In this document: in pieces, positions 7,793 to 16,303 of the stretch
Numbering within the stretch: the first letter of the stretch is position 1
How the letters are laid out: every line of letters starts with the position of its first letter
DNA from: Nonomuraea sp. NEAU-A123
GTDB lineage: Bacteria > Actinomycetota > Actinomycetes > Streptosporangiales > Streptosporangiaceae
Reading direction: 5' to 3'
Length of the DNA stretch: 64,000 nt
NCBI RefSeq assembly: GCF_018603905.1
Contig: NZ_JAHFZZ010000004.1
Coordinates: 372,001 to 436,000, forward strand
Made by a program: the position numbers and the translations under genes
The notes under the pieces: generated by a model
The model's database searches: none
The model's input: the letters and a program-made list of their open reading frames with translations, nothing else
Told to the model about the DNA's origin: nothing

Positions 7793-7944
7793 GCGCGTCT
7801 CGTTTCCTCGATCATTTTGAGGGATACGCGCTCAGGATAAGCCCATAGCCGTATCGCCTCATAGCGCTGCCAAATCGAGGCGACGATGTCATGGTCCGTC
7901 GTGATATGCGCCTGCGTCGGTGAGTCCGAACTGACAACATCGGA
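7783..7944 (-). pseudogene. C-terminal stub of an Xre/DUF5753 regulator
   Basis: Directly upstream of DUF397, on the same strand, a frame reads HDIVASIWQRYEAIRLWAY, then PERVSLKMIEETRRAWT and stop. This matches the end of DUF5753, the effector domain of HTH regulators that pair with DUF397. The frame is closed upstream by TGA at 7945-7947 and the rest of the gene, including its HTH, is absent; a DUF5946 gene on the other strand occupies the place. Confidence 0.7.
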
Positions 7945-7957
7945 TCAGGAGCGGGTG

Positions 7958-8494
7958 GTGTGTGTCCCGATGACCAGCTGTCCCGGGTGCGGGCTGGTGG
8001 CCCCGGCCACCGGTGGGCCGTTCCCTGACGAGCGCGGGGCGTCGGCCGAGTGCTGGGGGCGCTACGGCGAGTTGCTGGCACGCTCGTACGGCATCGCCGA
8101 GTATCGCCACGTCCATCAGCTCGTCGTGGACTCCTACATCGCGCAGCACCCCGGCGGCGACAGCCGACGGGCGGTCCAGGGCGTGGCCCTGTGCTTGATG
8201 ACGCTGTGCCTGTTCGTCGAGGACGACGCCGACCCGCGCGAGGGCGCGGCCCTGCACAAGCAGATGATGGCCGACCGTCCGGACTACTTCCACTGGCTGC
8301 GGCCACCGCCGCTGCACGGCCTGATGACCGCCGTCGACGTGCTCGCCGCCCGTGACGCCGCCGAGCATGAGCGACTGGTCTGGGCCTGGGGCCGCGACGT
8401 GTGGCGGGCCTGGGCGCCACACCACGCCACGATCCGCGGGTGGAACACCCGGACCCTGTCAAAGCCGGAGGGTCGTCTCCCGGGCTTCAGGTGA
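7958..8494 (+). CDS. DUF5946 family protein
   Basis: A protein of about 178 residues. The N-terminus has a zinc-like CPGCG motif followed by a conserved block (SAECWGRYGELLARSYG, HQLVVDSYIAQHPG, ALCLMTLCLFVEDDAD). Histidines and cysteines suggest metal binding; the function is unknown. I prefer GTG 7958 because AGGAG lies 6 bases before it; ATG 7970, just before CPGCG, is the alternative. The gene overlaps the DUF5753 stub if the frame is taken further upstream, so it probably arrived by the rearrangement that removed that regulator. Bases 8495-8740 hold no recognisable gene. Confidence 0.75.
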   Translation: MCVPMTSCPGCGLVAPATGGPFPDERGASAECWGRYGELLARSYGIAEYRHVHQLVVDSYIAQHPGGDSRRAVQGVALCLMTLCLFVEDDADPREGAALHKQMMADRPDYFHWLRPPPLHGLMTAVDVLAARDAAEHERLVWAWGRDVWRAWAPHHATIRGWNTRTLSKPEGRLPGFR

Positions 8495-8740
8495 TGAGCC
8501 TGGCCGGGCGTGGGTGTCGGACAACGTGACCCGAGATCATTGACGGAGATCCGCGACCAGGTAGCTGCCGCCCGCCATCCAAGTGGGCCCGTCGGCGGCG
8601 CCCTGCCGCCCGGCCCGCGGATCAGTGGCCGGACCTCGCGGCACAGGTGGCAGATCTTGCCTTGTTCCGAGTATTCGCGCAGCTCAGGCCGGTGTTTTGG
8701 CTCGCATGGGGTGGCGCAATCTCCCCGTTATCCCGTTTTC

Positions 8741-8757
8741 CCTACTCGTTTAGTAGG
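8741..8757. promoter_or_regulatory. Putative GntR operator
   Basis: The perfect inverted repeat CCTACT-CGTTT-AGTAGG lies 9 bases before the GntR start codon. It overlaps the TAGGTT box at 8754-8759, so a bound regulator would block its own operon promoter. Confidence 0.6.
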
Positions 8758-8759
8758 TT
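8754..8759 (+). promoter_or_regulatory. TANNNT -10 box of the gntR operon (leaderless)
   Basis: TAGGTT lies 7 bases before ATG 8767 without a ribosome binding site in between. Confidence 0.5.
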
Positions 8760-8766
8760 TGGCGCC

Positions 8767-9543
8767 ATGAAACGGGTGATGCTCGACGATCGGCGGTGCC
8801 GGGCGGATCGTGCTCGGCAGGTGGCCGACCTGTTGAGAAGACAGATCATCCACGGCGGCTTCCCTCATGGGCAGCTACCGCTGGAGGCGGTGCTCGCCCG
8901 CGAGTTCGACACCTCGCGCAACACCGTCCGGGAGGCGCTCGACCTGCTGCGCGAGGAGGGCCTGGTCGAGCGGAGCCCGGGCGTGGGCACCACCGTGGTG
9001 GCCGAGAAGTACCCGCACGGGCTGCATCGCCTGCTCGGTCTGGCCGAGACCCTGCACGAGCACGGTCAGGTGACCAACCAGGTCCGCACGATGACCCTCA
9101 TAGAGCCGCCCGCTCCGGTCAGCCACCGGCTCGGGCTCGCGCCCGGTGAGCAGGTCGTCTACCTGGAACGGCTCCGCAGCCTGAACGGCCTGCCCCTCTC
9201 ACTCGACCTCACCTATCTCGTACGAGACGTCGGCGAGCCGTTGTTCGACGCGGACCTGGCGAACAACGACATCTTCGTGCTGCTCGAACAGATTTCCGGG
9301 CAGCCGCTCGGCATGGCCGAGCTCACGCTCGAAGCCGTCAACGCCGACCCGCACACCGCCGCCGCGCTCGGCACGCCGCGCGGAGCCGCGCTGCTGATGG
9401 TCGAGCGGCTCACCCATCTGGCCGACAGCAGGCCGGTGGACCTGGAGTTCATCCGTTTCAGAGGCGACCGGCTGACGATGCGCGGCCATCTGCGCCGCAC
9501 CGACGACAGCCGACCCGAGAACAAGGAGCAGGCATGGCCCTGA
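8767..9543 (+). CDS. GntR/HutC family transcriptional regulator
   Basis: A 258-residue regulator. Residues about 10-75 form the GntR winged helix (LPLEAVLAREFDTSRNTVRE, LDLLREEGLVERSPGVGTTV). Residues about 95-250 form a UTRA/HutC ligand-binding domain (LGLAPGEQVVYLERLRSLNG, LSLDLTYLV, LEFIRFRGDRLTMRGHLRR). It is the first gene of the operon and overlaps the ferredoxin gene by 10 bases, so it is an autoregulator of the uptake/oxidoreductase genes. The effector is probably the transported compound or a product. The start is fixed by the HTH start and the adjacent operator and -10 box. Confidence 0.92.
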   Translation: MKRVMLDDRRCRADRARQVADLLRRQIIHGGFPHGQLPLEAVLAREFDTSRNTVREALDLLREEGLVERSPGVGTTVVAEKYPHGLHRLLGLAETLHEHGQVTNQVRTMTLIEPPAPVSHRLGLAPGEQVVYLERLRSLNGLPLSLDLTYLVRDVGEPLFDADLANNDIFVLLEQISGQPLGMAELTLEAVNADPHTAAALGTPRGAALLMVERLTHLADSRPVDLEFIRFRGDRLTMRGHLRRTDDSRPENKEQAWP

Positions 9544-9761
9544 TCACCCAGCGCGTCGAGGTCCCCGTGACGATCGACGAATCCCTGTGCATCGACGGCT
9601 GCACGCTGTGCGTCGAGGCGTGCCCGCTCGACTCCCTGGCGATCAGCGACGAGACCGGCAAGGCGTACATGCACGTCGACGAGTGCTGGTACTGCGGCCC
9701 CTGCGCGGCCAGGTGCCCCGTGGACGCGGTCACCATCAACATGCCGTACCTGCTGAGATGA
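9534..9761 (+). CDS. Two-cluster [4Fe-4S] ferredoxin, AprB-like
   Basis: A 75-residue ferredoxin. The first cluster motif is CIDGCTLCVEACPLD, slightly expanded (C-x3-C-x2-C-x3-C); the second is CWYCGPCAARCPVDA (CxxCxxCxxxCP). The CWxC second cluster followed by CPxxA recalls the beta subunit of APS-reductase-like enzymes. It lies in one operon with an AprA/fumarate-reductase-like flavoprotein and is most likely its electron partner in the cytoplasm. It overlaps the GntR gene at its start and touches the binding-protein gene at its stop, so translation is coupled. Confidence 0.9.
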   Translation: MALITQRVEVPVTIDESLCIDGCTLCVEACPLDSLAISDETGKAYMHVDECWYCGPCAARCPVDAVTINMPYLLR

Positions 9762-9772
9762 AGGAGAGCGCT

Positions 9773-11173
9773 GTGCGCAAGGTCCTGATGGCGGTGCTCC
9801 TGCTGGCCGCCACCGCCTGCTCGGTCTCCGGCGCCACGGGCGGCGAGGGGAAGACGAAGCTCGTCGTCGGCTACCAGTCCAAGACCATCAACACCGTCAC
9901 GGCCGGAACCCTGCTGCGCTCGCTCGGCTACCTCGAGAAGCGGCTCGGCGGCAAGTACGCCGTCGAGTGGCAGGACTACGACACCGGCGCCCCCATCACC
10001 GCCAAGATGGTCGCCGGGAAGATCGACATCGGCTCGATGGGTGACTATCCGCTGCTGATCAACGCCTCCCGCACCCAGTCGATCCCGGCGGCCCGTACCG
10101 AGTTGGTCTCCATCACCGGCTACAACGCGCGCGGCGGGCTGAACATGGTCGTCGTCCCGCCCGCGTCGAAGGCGCGAACCCTGGCCGACCTCAAGGGCGC
10201 CAAGATCTCGGCCAGCGTCGGCTCGGCCGGGCACGGCACGCTGGTCCAGGCGCTGGAGAAGGCGGGAATCACCGACGTCGAGACGGTCAACCACCAGCCC
10301 GCGGTCGGCGCGGCCCAGCTCGAGTCGGGCGGCGTGCAGGCGTACGCGCAGTTCGTGGCCTGGCCGGGGCTGCTGGCCTTCCAGAACAAGGGCCGGCTGG
10401 TCTACGACGGCTCGGCTCTGAACGTGCCGACCTTCCACGGCGTGGTGGTACGCCAGGCGTACGCCAAGGAGCACCCGGAGATCGTGGACGCCTTCCTCAA
10501 GGCGCAGATCGACGCCACCCGCTACCTGCACGAGCACCCGCTGCAGGCCGCGGAGTCGGTGGCCCGCGCCACGGGACTGCCGCCCGAGGTCGTCTACCTG
10601 TACAACGGCCGTGGCGGCATCGCCACCTTCGACGTCACGCTGAAGCAGTCCCTTCAGGCGGCACACGAGCATGACGTGGCCTACCTCAAGCGGATCAGCG
10701 CCGACTTCTCCGGGGTGAACGTCGCCTCCTTCGTCAACGACGCCTACCTCCGCAAGGCGTATGGGCCGGCGTACGACGCGGACCGGGCCTCGACCGTGAA
10801 CCCCGCCCCGGTCACGGGGAACGACACCGCCTGCGGCGTGGCCGTCGACGATCCCAAGACCGCCTCGGAGCTGTGGCTGAACGGGGAGAGCGAGACCCTG
10901 GCCGCCGCCACGCCGACCTGCCTGCTCCGGCAGGTGGCCGCCGCGAAACAGCCGGTGCGGGCGGCCTACGTGCCTGACACCGTCACCGGGACCAGGTGGT
11001 TCGCCGACAAGTCCGTCTGGCTGCGGGATCCGGCCGCCGCAGCGCGCGCCAGGTTCCTGCCCTTCACCACCGAGGAAGGGGCCGACGCCTACCGCAAGGA
11101 GCACCCGAAGACCGAGCCCATCGCCTATGACGCCGCGGTGAAGGCGGCCGCTGCGGGAGGTGACGCCCGATGA
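9773..11173 (+). CDS. Lipoprotein ABC substrate-binding protein with C-terminal NosL-like domain
   Basis: A 466-residue lipoprotein with signal peptide and lipobox LLAATAC (Cys16). Residues about 30-330 are a NitT/TauT/SsuA-type periplasmic binding domain ([40 protein letters not shown]). The segment from about 350 to 460 is extra and reads like NosL, a Cu(I)-binding lipoprotein domain: CGVAV (Cys354) at the CGM position, [20 protein letters not shown], then [22 protein letters not shown] 9773 has AAGGAGAG 4 bases upstream; ATG 9758 would give five more residues. It is anchored outside the membrane and delivers substrate to the permease. NosL assignment is by eye. Confidence 0.85.
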   Translation: MRKVLMAVLLLAATACSVSGATGGEGKTKLVVGYQSKTINTVTAGTLLRSLGYLEKRLGGKYAVEWQDYDTGAPITAKMVAGKIDIGSMGDYPLLINASRTQSIPAARTELVSITGYNARGGLNMVVVPPASKARTLADLKGAKISASVGSAGHGTLVQALEKAGITDVETVNHQPAVGAAQLESGGVQAYAQFVAWPGLLAFQNKGRLVYDGSALNVPTFHGVVVRQAYAKEHPEIVDAFLKAQIDATRYLHEHPLQAAESVARATGLPPEVVYLYNGRGGIATFDVTLKQSLQAAHEHDVAYLKRISADFSGVNVASFVNDAYLRKAYGPAYDADRASTVNPAPVTGNDTACGVAVDDPKTASELWLNGESETLAAATPTCLLRQVAAAKQPVRAAYVPDTVTGTRWFADKSVWLRDPAAAARARFLPFTTEEGADAYRKEHPKTEPIAYDAAVKAAAAGGDAR

Positions 11174-12051
11174 CCACGGAGACGGAAGCCGGCACGGCCG
11201 CCGGCACGACGTCCTGGACGGCCGCGCCCACGGCCGCGCCTCCCGTGCGGAGCCGGGCCCGGGGCGGTGCGGGGAAGGGGCGGCGGTGGGCGGTCAGGGC
11301 GGCCTCGCTCCTGGCCGTGGCCGCCCTGTGGCAGCTCCTCACGGTCACCGACGCGCGTCTCTGGCTCAGGTTCGACCGGCTGCCCACGCTCGACGAGATC
11401 GCCGCGCGGTTCGCCGGGCAGCTCTCCAGCCCCGTGTACTACCTCGACCTCCTGCAGAGCCTGATCAGGATCCTGTCCGGATTCGGCCTGGCCGCGGTCG
11501 CCGGGATCACCGTGGGCCTGCTGGTCGCCAGGTCACGCGGGACGGGGGACGCGCTGCTGCCGCTGCTCGAAGCCGTCCGTCCCATTCCGGCGATCGCGCT
11601 GGTGCCGGTGGCGATCCTGCTGTTCCCCACCGACGAGCAGGGCATCGTGTTCATCACGTTCACCGCCGCCTTCTTCCCGGTCATGGTGAGCACGCGGCAC
11701 GCCGTGCGGGCGCTGCCCACGCTCTGGGAGGACGCGGTCAGGACGCTCGGCGGCGGCCGGCGCCACGTGCTCTGGAACGTGGTGCTGCCCGGCATCCTGC
11801 CCGGTGTGTTCGGCGGGCTCTCCGTCGGCATGGGCGTGGCCTGGATCTGCGTCATCTCGGCGGAGATGATCTCCGGAGAGTTCGGGGTCGGCTACCGGAC
11901 CTGGATGTCGTACACGATCGTCGACTACCCGGCCGTCTTCGTCGGGATGATCACCATCGGCCTGCTCGGCTGGCTCACCTCGGCCGCCGTCGAGCTGGTC
12001 GGGCGACGGATGACGCGCTGGCTGCCCCGGGCGGAAGGGAGCAAGTCGTGA
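11170..12051 (+). CDS. ABC transporter permease (NitT/TauT/SsuC type)
   Basis: A 293-residue inner-membrane permease of the binding-protein-dependent family. A basic cytoplasmic N-terminus precedes about six membrane segments ([84 protein letters not shown]). The EAA-type cytoplasmic loop, which docks the ATPase, is at [20 protein letters not shown]. The start ATG overlaps the stop of the binding-protein gene and the stop overlaps the ATPase start. It resembles permeases for sulfonates, nitrate or cyanate. Confidence 0.92.
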   Translation: MTTETEAGTAAGTTSWTAAPTAAPPVRSRARGGAGKGRRWAVRAASLLAVAALWQLLTVTDARLWLRFDRLPTLDEIAARFAGQLSSPVYYLDLLQSLIRILSGFGLAAVAGITVGLLVARSRGTGDALLPLLEAVRPIPAIALVPVAILLFPTDEQGIVFITFTAAFFPVMVSTRHAVRALPTLWEDAVRTLGGGRRHVLWNVVLPGILPGVFGGLSVGMGVAWICVISAEMISGEFGVGYRTWMSYTIVDYPAVFVGMITIGLLGWLTSAAVELVGRRMTRWLPRAEGSKS

Positions 12052-12761
12052 CCCTCGGTCTCACTCTGGAGTCCCTGTCGCTGGGGTACGCCCGAGACCC
12101 GGTCCTGAGCGAGCTCGATCTGGCGGTCCGCCCCGGCGAGGTGCTGGTCGTCGTCGGCGCGTCGGGCTCGGGCAAGTCCACGCTGCTGCGCGCGCTGGCC
12201 GGGCTGCTGCGGCCGTACGGAGGAAGGATCGTCGCGGACGGCGAGGAGATCGTGGCCACCTCGCAGGATCGCGCGATGGTCTTCCAGGACGACGCGCTGC
12301 TGCCGTGGCGGACGGTCCTGGGCAACGTGGAGCTGCCGCTGCGCATCCGCAAGCTGCCCAGGCGCGAGCGGCGGACCGCCGCGCGGGCCTGGATCGCCCG
12401 CGTCGGCCTGGCCGGGCACGAGGACAGGCTGCCGCGCGAGCTGTCGGGCGGCATGCGGCAGCGCGTGCAGCTCGCCCGCGCCCTGGCGGGAGCGCCCCGC
12501 GCGGTGCTGATGGACGAGCCGTTCGGCGCGCTCGACGCCCAGACCCGCGCCGAGATGCAGGCGCTCCTGCTCGACGTGCTCGAAGACACCAGGGCGACGG
12601 TCATCTTCGTCACCCACGACGTGGACGAGGCGCTCCTGCTCGCCGACCGCGTGGTGGTGCTCGGCCGCGGCGGCGTCCGCGCGGTGACCGACGTGCCAGG
12701 ACCCCGCGACCCCGGCGCCGACAGAGCCGGGCTGCGCGCCCAGATCCTCAAGGAGTTGTGA
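12048..12761 (+). CDS. ABC transporter ATP-binding protein (NitT/TauT/SsuB type)
   Basis: A 237-residue ATPase with Walker [10 protein letters not shown] (about residues 40-48), a Q-loop in [14 protein letters not shown], signature LSGGMRQR, Walker B AVLMDEP and the H-loop in [16 protein letters not shown]. The length and the [15 protein letters not shown] segment are typical of sulfonate/taurine transport ATPases. The GTG start overlaps the permease stop (GTGA), and the TGA stop shares its A with the ATG of the flavoprotein gene, so the transporter and the oxidoreductase are translated together. Confidence 0.93.
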   Translation: MTLGLTLESLSLGYARDPVLSELDLAVRPGEVLVVVGASGSGKSTLLRALAGLLRPYGGRIVADGEEIVATSQDRAMVFQDDALLPWRTVLGNVELPLRIRKLPRRERRTAARAWIARVGLAGHEDRLPRELSGGMRQRVQLARALAGAPRAVLMDEPFGALDAQTRAEMQALLLDVLEDTRATVIFVTHDVDEALLLADRVVVLGRGGVRAVTDVPGPRDPGADRAGLRAQILKEL

Positions 12762-15415
12762 TGGACATCCCCTCGATCGAGGACGCCCTGCGCCTGGAGT
12801 GCGAGGTGCTCGTCGTCGGCGGAGGCACCGCGGGCACGATGGCCGCGATCACCGCCGCGGAACAGGGCGCGCGGGTGCTGCTGCTGGAGAAGGCCCACGT
12901 ACGGCACAGCGGCGCGCTCGCCATGGGCATGGACGGCGTCAACAACGCCGTCATCCCCGGCAAGGCCACCCCCGAGGACTACGTCGCCGAGATCACCCGG
13001 GCCAACGACGGCGTCGTCAACCAGAAGACGATCTACCAGACCGCGACCAGGGGCTACGACATGGTCCGCCGCCTGGAAAGCTACGGGGTGAAGTTCGAGA
13101 AGGACGAGCACGGCGAGTACGCGGTCCGCAGGGTCCACCGCTCGGGCAGCTACGTGCTCCCCATGCCGGAGGGCAAGGACGTCAAGAAGGTCCTCTACCG
13201 GGTGCTGCGGCGTCGCGACATCCGCGAGAGGCTCCGCATCGAGAACCGCGTCATGCCGGTCAGAGTGCTCACCTCGGAGGGCCGGGCGGTCGGCGTGGCC
13301 GGGTTCGACACGCGTTCCGGGCGTTTCGTCACGGTGAGCGCCGGAGCCGTGATCCTCGCGACCGGCGCCTGCGGCCGGCTCGGCCTGCCCGCCAGCGGCT
13401 ACCTGTACGGCACGTACGAGAACCCGACCAACGCCGGCGACGGCTACGCCATGGCCTACCACGCCGGGGCCGAGCTCAGCGGCATCGAGTGCTTCCAGAT
13501 CAACCCGTTGATCAAGGACTACAACGGGCCGGCCTGCGCGTACGTGGCCAACCCGTTCGGCGGCTACCAGGTCAACAACAAGGGGGAGCGGTTCGTCGAC
13601 TCCGACTACTGGTCAGGCCAGATGATGTCCGAGGTGTCCGCCGAGATCGCCTCCGCCCGGGGGCCGATCTACCTCAAGCTCTCCCATCTGCCCGACGAGA
13701 CGGTCACGGAGATCGAGAACATCCTGCACACCACCGAACGCCCCACCCGTGGCACGTTCCACGCCGGGCGCGGGCACGACTACCGCAGCCACGACGTGGA
13801 GATGCACATCTCGGAGATCGGCCTGTGCGGCGGGCACTCGGCGTCGGGCGTGTGGGTGGACGAGCACGGCGCGACCACGGTGCCCGGCCTGTACGCGGCC
13901 GGCGACCTGGCCTGCGTCCCGCACAACTACATGATCGGCGCCTTCGTCTTCGGCGACCTGGCCGGCGCCCACGCGGCCGAGCACCACCAGGGCGGCGGGG
14001 CGCTGCCGGCGGACCAGATCGCCGCCGCGCACGAGCTGGTCTACCGGCCCCTGCGCAACCCGGACGGGCCGCCGCAGCAGCAGGTGGAGTACAAGCTGCG
14101 TCGCTTCGTCAACGACTACGTCGCCCCGCCCAAGACCGGTGCCAAGCTCGAGATCGCGCTGGAGTCCTTCGAGCGGATGCGCGACGAGATCGCCTCGATG
14201 GGCGCGCGTACCCCGCACGAGCTCATGCGCTGCGCCGAGGTCGACTTCATCCGCGACTGCGCCGAGATGGCGGCCCGCGCCTCGCTCACCCGTACCGAGA
14301 GCCGGTGGGGCCTCTACCACGAGCGGGCCGACCAGCCCGGACGCGACGACGAAGGGTGGCTGTTCCACCTCAATCTCCGCCGGCGCGACGGGGCCATGGA
14401 GTTCGTCAAGCGCCCCGTGGAGCCGTACCTGGTGCCGGTCGAGGAGTTCTCGCCGGTCGCCGCCGAGCCGGTGGTGCTGGGCGCCCGGACCGTGACCGCG
14501 GTGCGCCGCCACGAGGTGCGCCGGGAGGCCCGCGCCGCGGTAGGCCGCTCGCCGCGCATCCTCGAGCTGCACCGCCTCGCCGAGGAGCAGCCGTCGGTGG
14601 CGCGGCTGGCCCCCTACCTCGCCGACGCCGACCCGAAGGTACGCCGGGCGGCCATCGCCACCCTCACCGAGACGGTGCCGGAGGGGACCGGCCTGGCCCT
14701 GGCCGGCGCCCTCGCCGACGAGCACGGCACCGTGCGCCGGGCGGCGGCCACCGGCCTCAAGGAGCTGGTCGAGGTGCTGCCCGCCACGCCCGAACTCGGC
14801 GCGGCCGTGACCGCGTGCCTGTCCGGCGGGGACGCCCTGGTCCGGGCCACCGGGCTGGACGTGCTGCGCGCGATGCGGCTCGGCGACACCGGGACGTTCC
14901 AGGCGGCGCTGGCCGACCCGGACCACCGGGTACGGATCGCGGCGATCCGCGGCCTGGTCTCCCTCGACGAGGCCGACCCGGTGGCCACCGCCGCGACGGA
15001 CCCCTCCAGAGAGGTACGCGTCTGGGCGGCCAAGGGGCTGGGCCTCATCGGCAAGCCGTCGGCCGCGCTGGCGGCTCTCGCGGGCGACGCCGACCCGCTG
15101 GTCAGGGCCGCCGCTCTGGAGTCGTCGGGCGAGGTGGGAACGCCACTGGAGGCCGAGGCCATCCGGGGGCTGGGCGATCAGGACTGGCAGGTGCGGGTGG
15201 GGGCGGCGCGCTGCCTCGCCGCGGCGGACCCGGCCACGGCGCGGCAGCCGCTCGTCGGAGCGCTGGCGGACCCCAACCTCGACGTGCGCAAGGCCGCCGT
15301 GCTCGCGCTCACGCCGTGGTCCGCCGCCACGGAGGTGGCGGACGCCTTGCGGGCCGCGCTGGCGGACTCCGACGCCGACGTCCGCTCCTACGCCAGAAAG
15401 GCCCTGGCCGGCTGA
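12761..15415 (+). CDS. AprA/fumarate-reductase-like flavoprotein with C-terminal HEAT repeats
   Basis: An 884-residue cytoplasmic flavoprotein. The FAD Rossmann motif VVGGGTAGTMAA is at about 16-27, and LYAAGDLACVPHNYMIGAF is the second FAD-binding region. The segment MDGVNNAVIPGKATPEDYV resembles the corresponding part of APS reductase alpha. A helical capping region runs to about 590. From about 598 to the end there are six or more HEAT/PBS-lyase-type repeats (PYLADADPKVRRAAIATLTE, ADPDHRVRIAAIRGLVSL), an add-on not found in AprA or SdhA. The ferredoxin of the operon probably passes electrons to or from it. The substrate is unknown; organosulfur compounds are a guess from the transporter type. 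Confidence 0.88.
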   Translation: MDIPSIEDALRLECEVLVVGGGTAGTMAAITAAEQGARVLLLEKAHVRHSGALAMGMDGVNNAVIPGKATPEDYVAEITRANDGVVNQKTIYQTATRGYDMVRRLESYGVKFEKDEHGEYAVRRVHRSGSYVLPMPEGKDVKKVLYRVLRRRDIRERLRIENRVMPVRVLTSEGRAVGVAGFDTRSGRFVTVSAGAVILATGACGRLGLPASGYLYGTYENPTNAGDGYAMAYHAGAELSGIECFQINPLIKDYNGPACAYVANPFGGYQVNNKGERFVDSDYWSGQMMSEVSAEIASARGPIYLKLSHLPDETVTEIENILHTTERPTRGTFHAGRGHDYRSHDVEMHISEIGLCGGHSASGVWVDEHGATTVPGLYAAGDLACVPHNYMIGAFVFGDLAGAHAAEHHQGGGALPADQIAAAHELVYRPLRNPDGPPQQQVEYKLRRFVNDYVAPPKTGAKLEIALESFERMRDEIASMGARTPHELMRCAEVDFIRDCAEMAARASLTRTESRWGLYHERADQPGRDDEGWLFHLNLRRRDGAMEFVKRPVEPYLVPVEEFSPVAAEPVVLGARTVTAVRRHEVRREARAAVGRSPRILELHRLAEEQPSVARLAPYLADADPKVRRAAIATLTETVPEGTGLALAGALADEHGTVRRAAATGLKELVEVLPATPELGAAVTACLSGGDALVRATGLDVLRAMRLGDTGTFQAALADPDHRVRIAAIRGLVSLDEADPVATAATDPSREVRVWAAKGLGLIGKPSAALAALAGDADPLVRAAALESSGEVGTPLEAEAIRGLGDQDWQVRVGAARCLAAADPATARQPLVGALADPNLDVRKAAVLALTPWSAATEVADALRAALADSDADVRSYARKALAG

Positions 15416-15465
15416 ACGCCAACAGGCGGCGGCCTCGTCTCCCCGCGTGGAACGGCATGGAACGC

Positions 15466-15478
15466 CTCACATAGTGAG
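15466..15478. promoter_or_regulatory. Putative operator before tetR
   Basis: The inverted repeat CTCAC-ATA-GTGAG lies about 40 bases before GTG 15517. It may be the autoregulatory site of the TetR protein. The remainder of 15416-15516 shows nothing else. Confidence 0.4.
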
Positions 15479-15516
15479 CGCACGAGAAATGCCAGAGCCG
15501 GGGTAGGGGGACGACT

Positions 15517-16152
15517 GTGCGGAGACCGGTGCGACAAGGCTCGCCCGTCAAGCGTGCCGCCATTGTGCGGGCGGCGCTCGAGGCCTTCCTTCACGAAGGA
15601 TTCGCCCGGACCAGCGTTGACACCATCGCGACCAAGGCCGGTGTGTCCAAACGCACCATCTATGACTATTACCTGGACAAAGAGCAGCTCTTCCTGTCGG
15701 TGATCGAGGAGGCCGGCGCCACGCAGAACGCGGAGTTCGCCGACCTGCTCGACCGCACCCTGGGCCAGGTGTATGACCTGGAGGCCGCCCTGCTGGCCTT
15801 CGGCCGCGAGTTCGCCCACACCGTGGTCCGATGTCCCGAACGTTCGGCGATCAGGAGGCTGATGATCGCTGAGGCGGTGCACTTCCCCGAGCTGCTGGAC
15901 GGCTGGTGTCCCGTCGGACCGGCTCAGCGGGCGCTGGCCGCGCGCCTGGCACGGCTGGGCGAGCAGGGCCTGCTCGACGTGCCGGACCCCATCGTCGCCG
16001 CGGAGCACCTCGGCGTGCTGGTCGCCAGTGTGCTGAGCGACCGATCACTGTTCGGCGCGGTTCCGCTCGGAGAGGGTGAGATCGAGGGGGTGGTGGTCAA
16101 CGGGGTGAAAGCATTTCTCCGCGCCTATCGCGCGAAACCGGATACTCCGTAA
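15517..16152 (+). CDS. TetR/AcrR family regulator
   Basis: A 211-residue regulator. The HTH domain is at about 12-58 (AAIVRAALEAFLHEGFARTS, IATKAGVSKRTIYDYYLDKE). The C-terminal domain resembles the TetR_C_7/AefR type (AIRRLMIAEAVHFPELLDGW). The start is GTG 15517 with a GGGGGA site 7 bases upstream. It lies between the flavoprotein operon and the peptide cluster, both on the same strand, so either could be its target. Palindromes upstream of its own gene and upstream of the peptide gene are candidate sites. Confidence 0.9.
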   Translation: MRRPVRQGSPVKRAAIVRAALEAFLHEGFARTSVDTIATKAGVSKRTIYDYYLDKEQLFLSVIEEAGATQNAEFADLLDRTLGQVYDLEAALLAFGREFAHTVVRCPERSAIRRLMIAEAVHFPELLDGWCPVGPAQRALAARLARLGEQGLLDVPDPIVAAEHLGVLVASVLSDRSLFGAVPLGEGEIEGVVVNGVKAFLRAYRAKPDTP

Positions 16153-16162
16153 ACCCTGTTTC

Positions 16163-16191
16163 GGAGCTGCGCCGGACATCGAACCAGCTCC
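16163..16191 (+). terminator. Hairpin after tetR
   Basis: GGAGCTG and CAGCTCC form a 7-bp stem with a 15-base loop, 10 bases after the TetR stop. It may be a weak terminator. Confidence 0.35.
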
Positions 16192-16195
16192 TTAA

Positions 16196-16213
16196 TGTCC
16201 AAACCGCTGGACA
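16196..16213. promoter_or_regulatory. Putative operator upstream of the peptide gene
   Basis: The perfect inverted repeat TGTCCA-AACCGC-TGGACA has a size and symmetry usual for a TetR-family site. It is about 90 bases before the peptide start codon and 44 bases after the TetR stop. Confidence 0.5.
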
Positions 16214-16287
16214 CTCGCGTTCCGGGAAACTAACTTCCTCGCTCGGGGGCATTCTTCTCAATAGCCACATATGTCCCCCACATCATC

Positions 16288-16298
16288 GGGAGGGGGAA
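16288..16298 (+). promoter_or_regulatory. Very strong ribosome binding site of the peptide gene
   Basis: GGGAGGGGGAA ends 5 bases before ATG 16304. It is among the best purine-rich sites in the window and is the main evidence that the tiny frame is translated. Confidence 0.75.
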
Positions 16299-16303
16299 CC
16301 TGC

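Noticed and set aside
7812..8462. Arg/Pro-rich minus-strand frame opposite DUF5946
   Set aside because: Shadow frame; the plus strand has the CPGCG-containing DUF5946 protein and the minus strand DUF5753 stub is in another frame.
9458..11104. Long minus-strand frame opposite the binding protein
   Set aside because: Arg/Gly/Val-rich shadow with no motif, while the plus strand encodes a lipobox and a clear binding-protein fold.
12799..15474. Very long second frame across the flavoprotein gene
   Set aside because: Composition is almost only Arg, Gly, Ala and Pro, the mark of a GC-rich shadow frame; the overlapping frame has FAD motifs.
15466..16213. Riboswitch before the peptide gene
   Set aside because: Only simple palindromes are visible; no known aptamer-like architecture was recognised.
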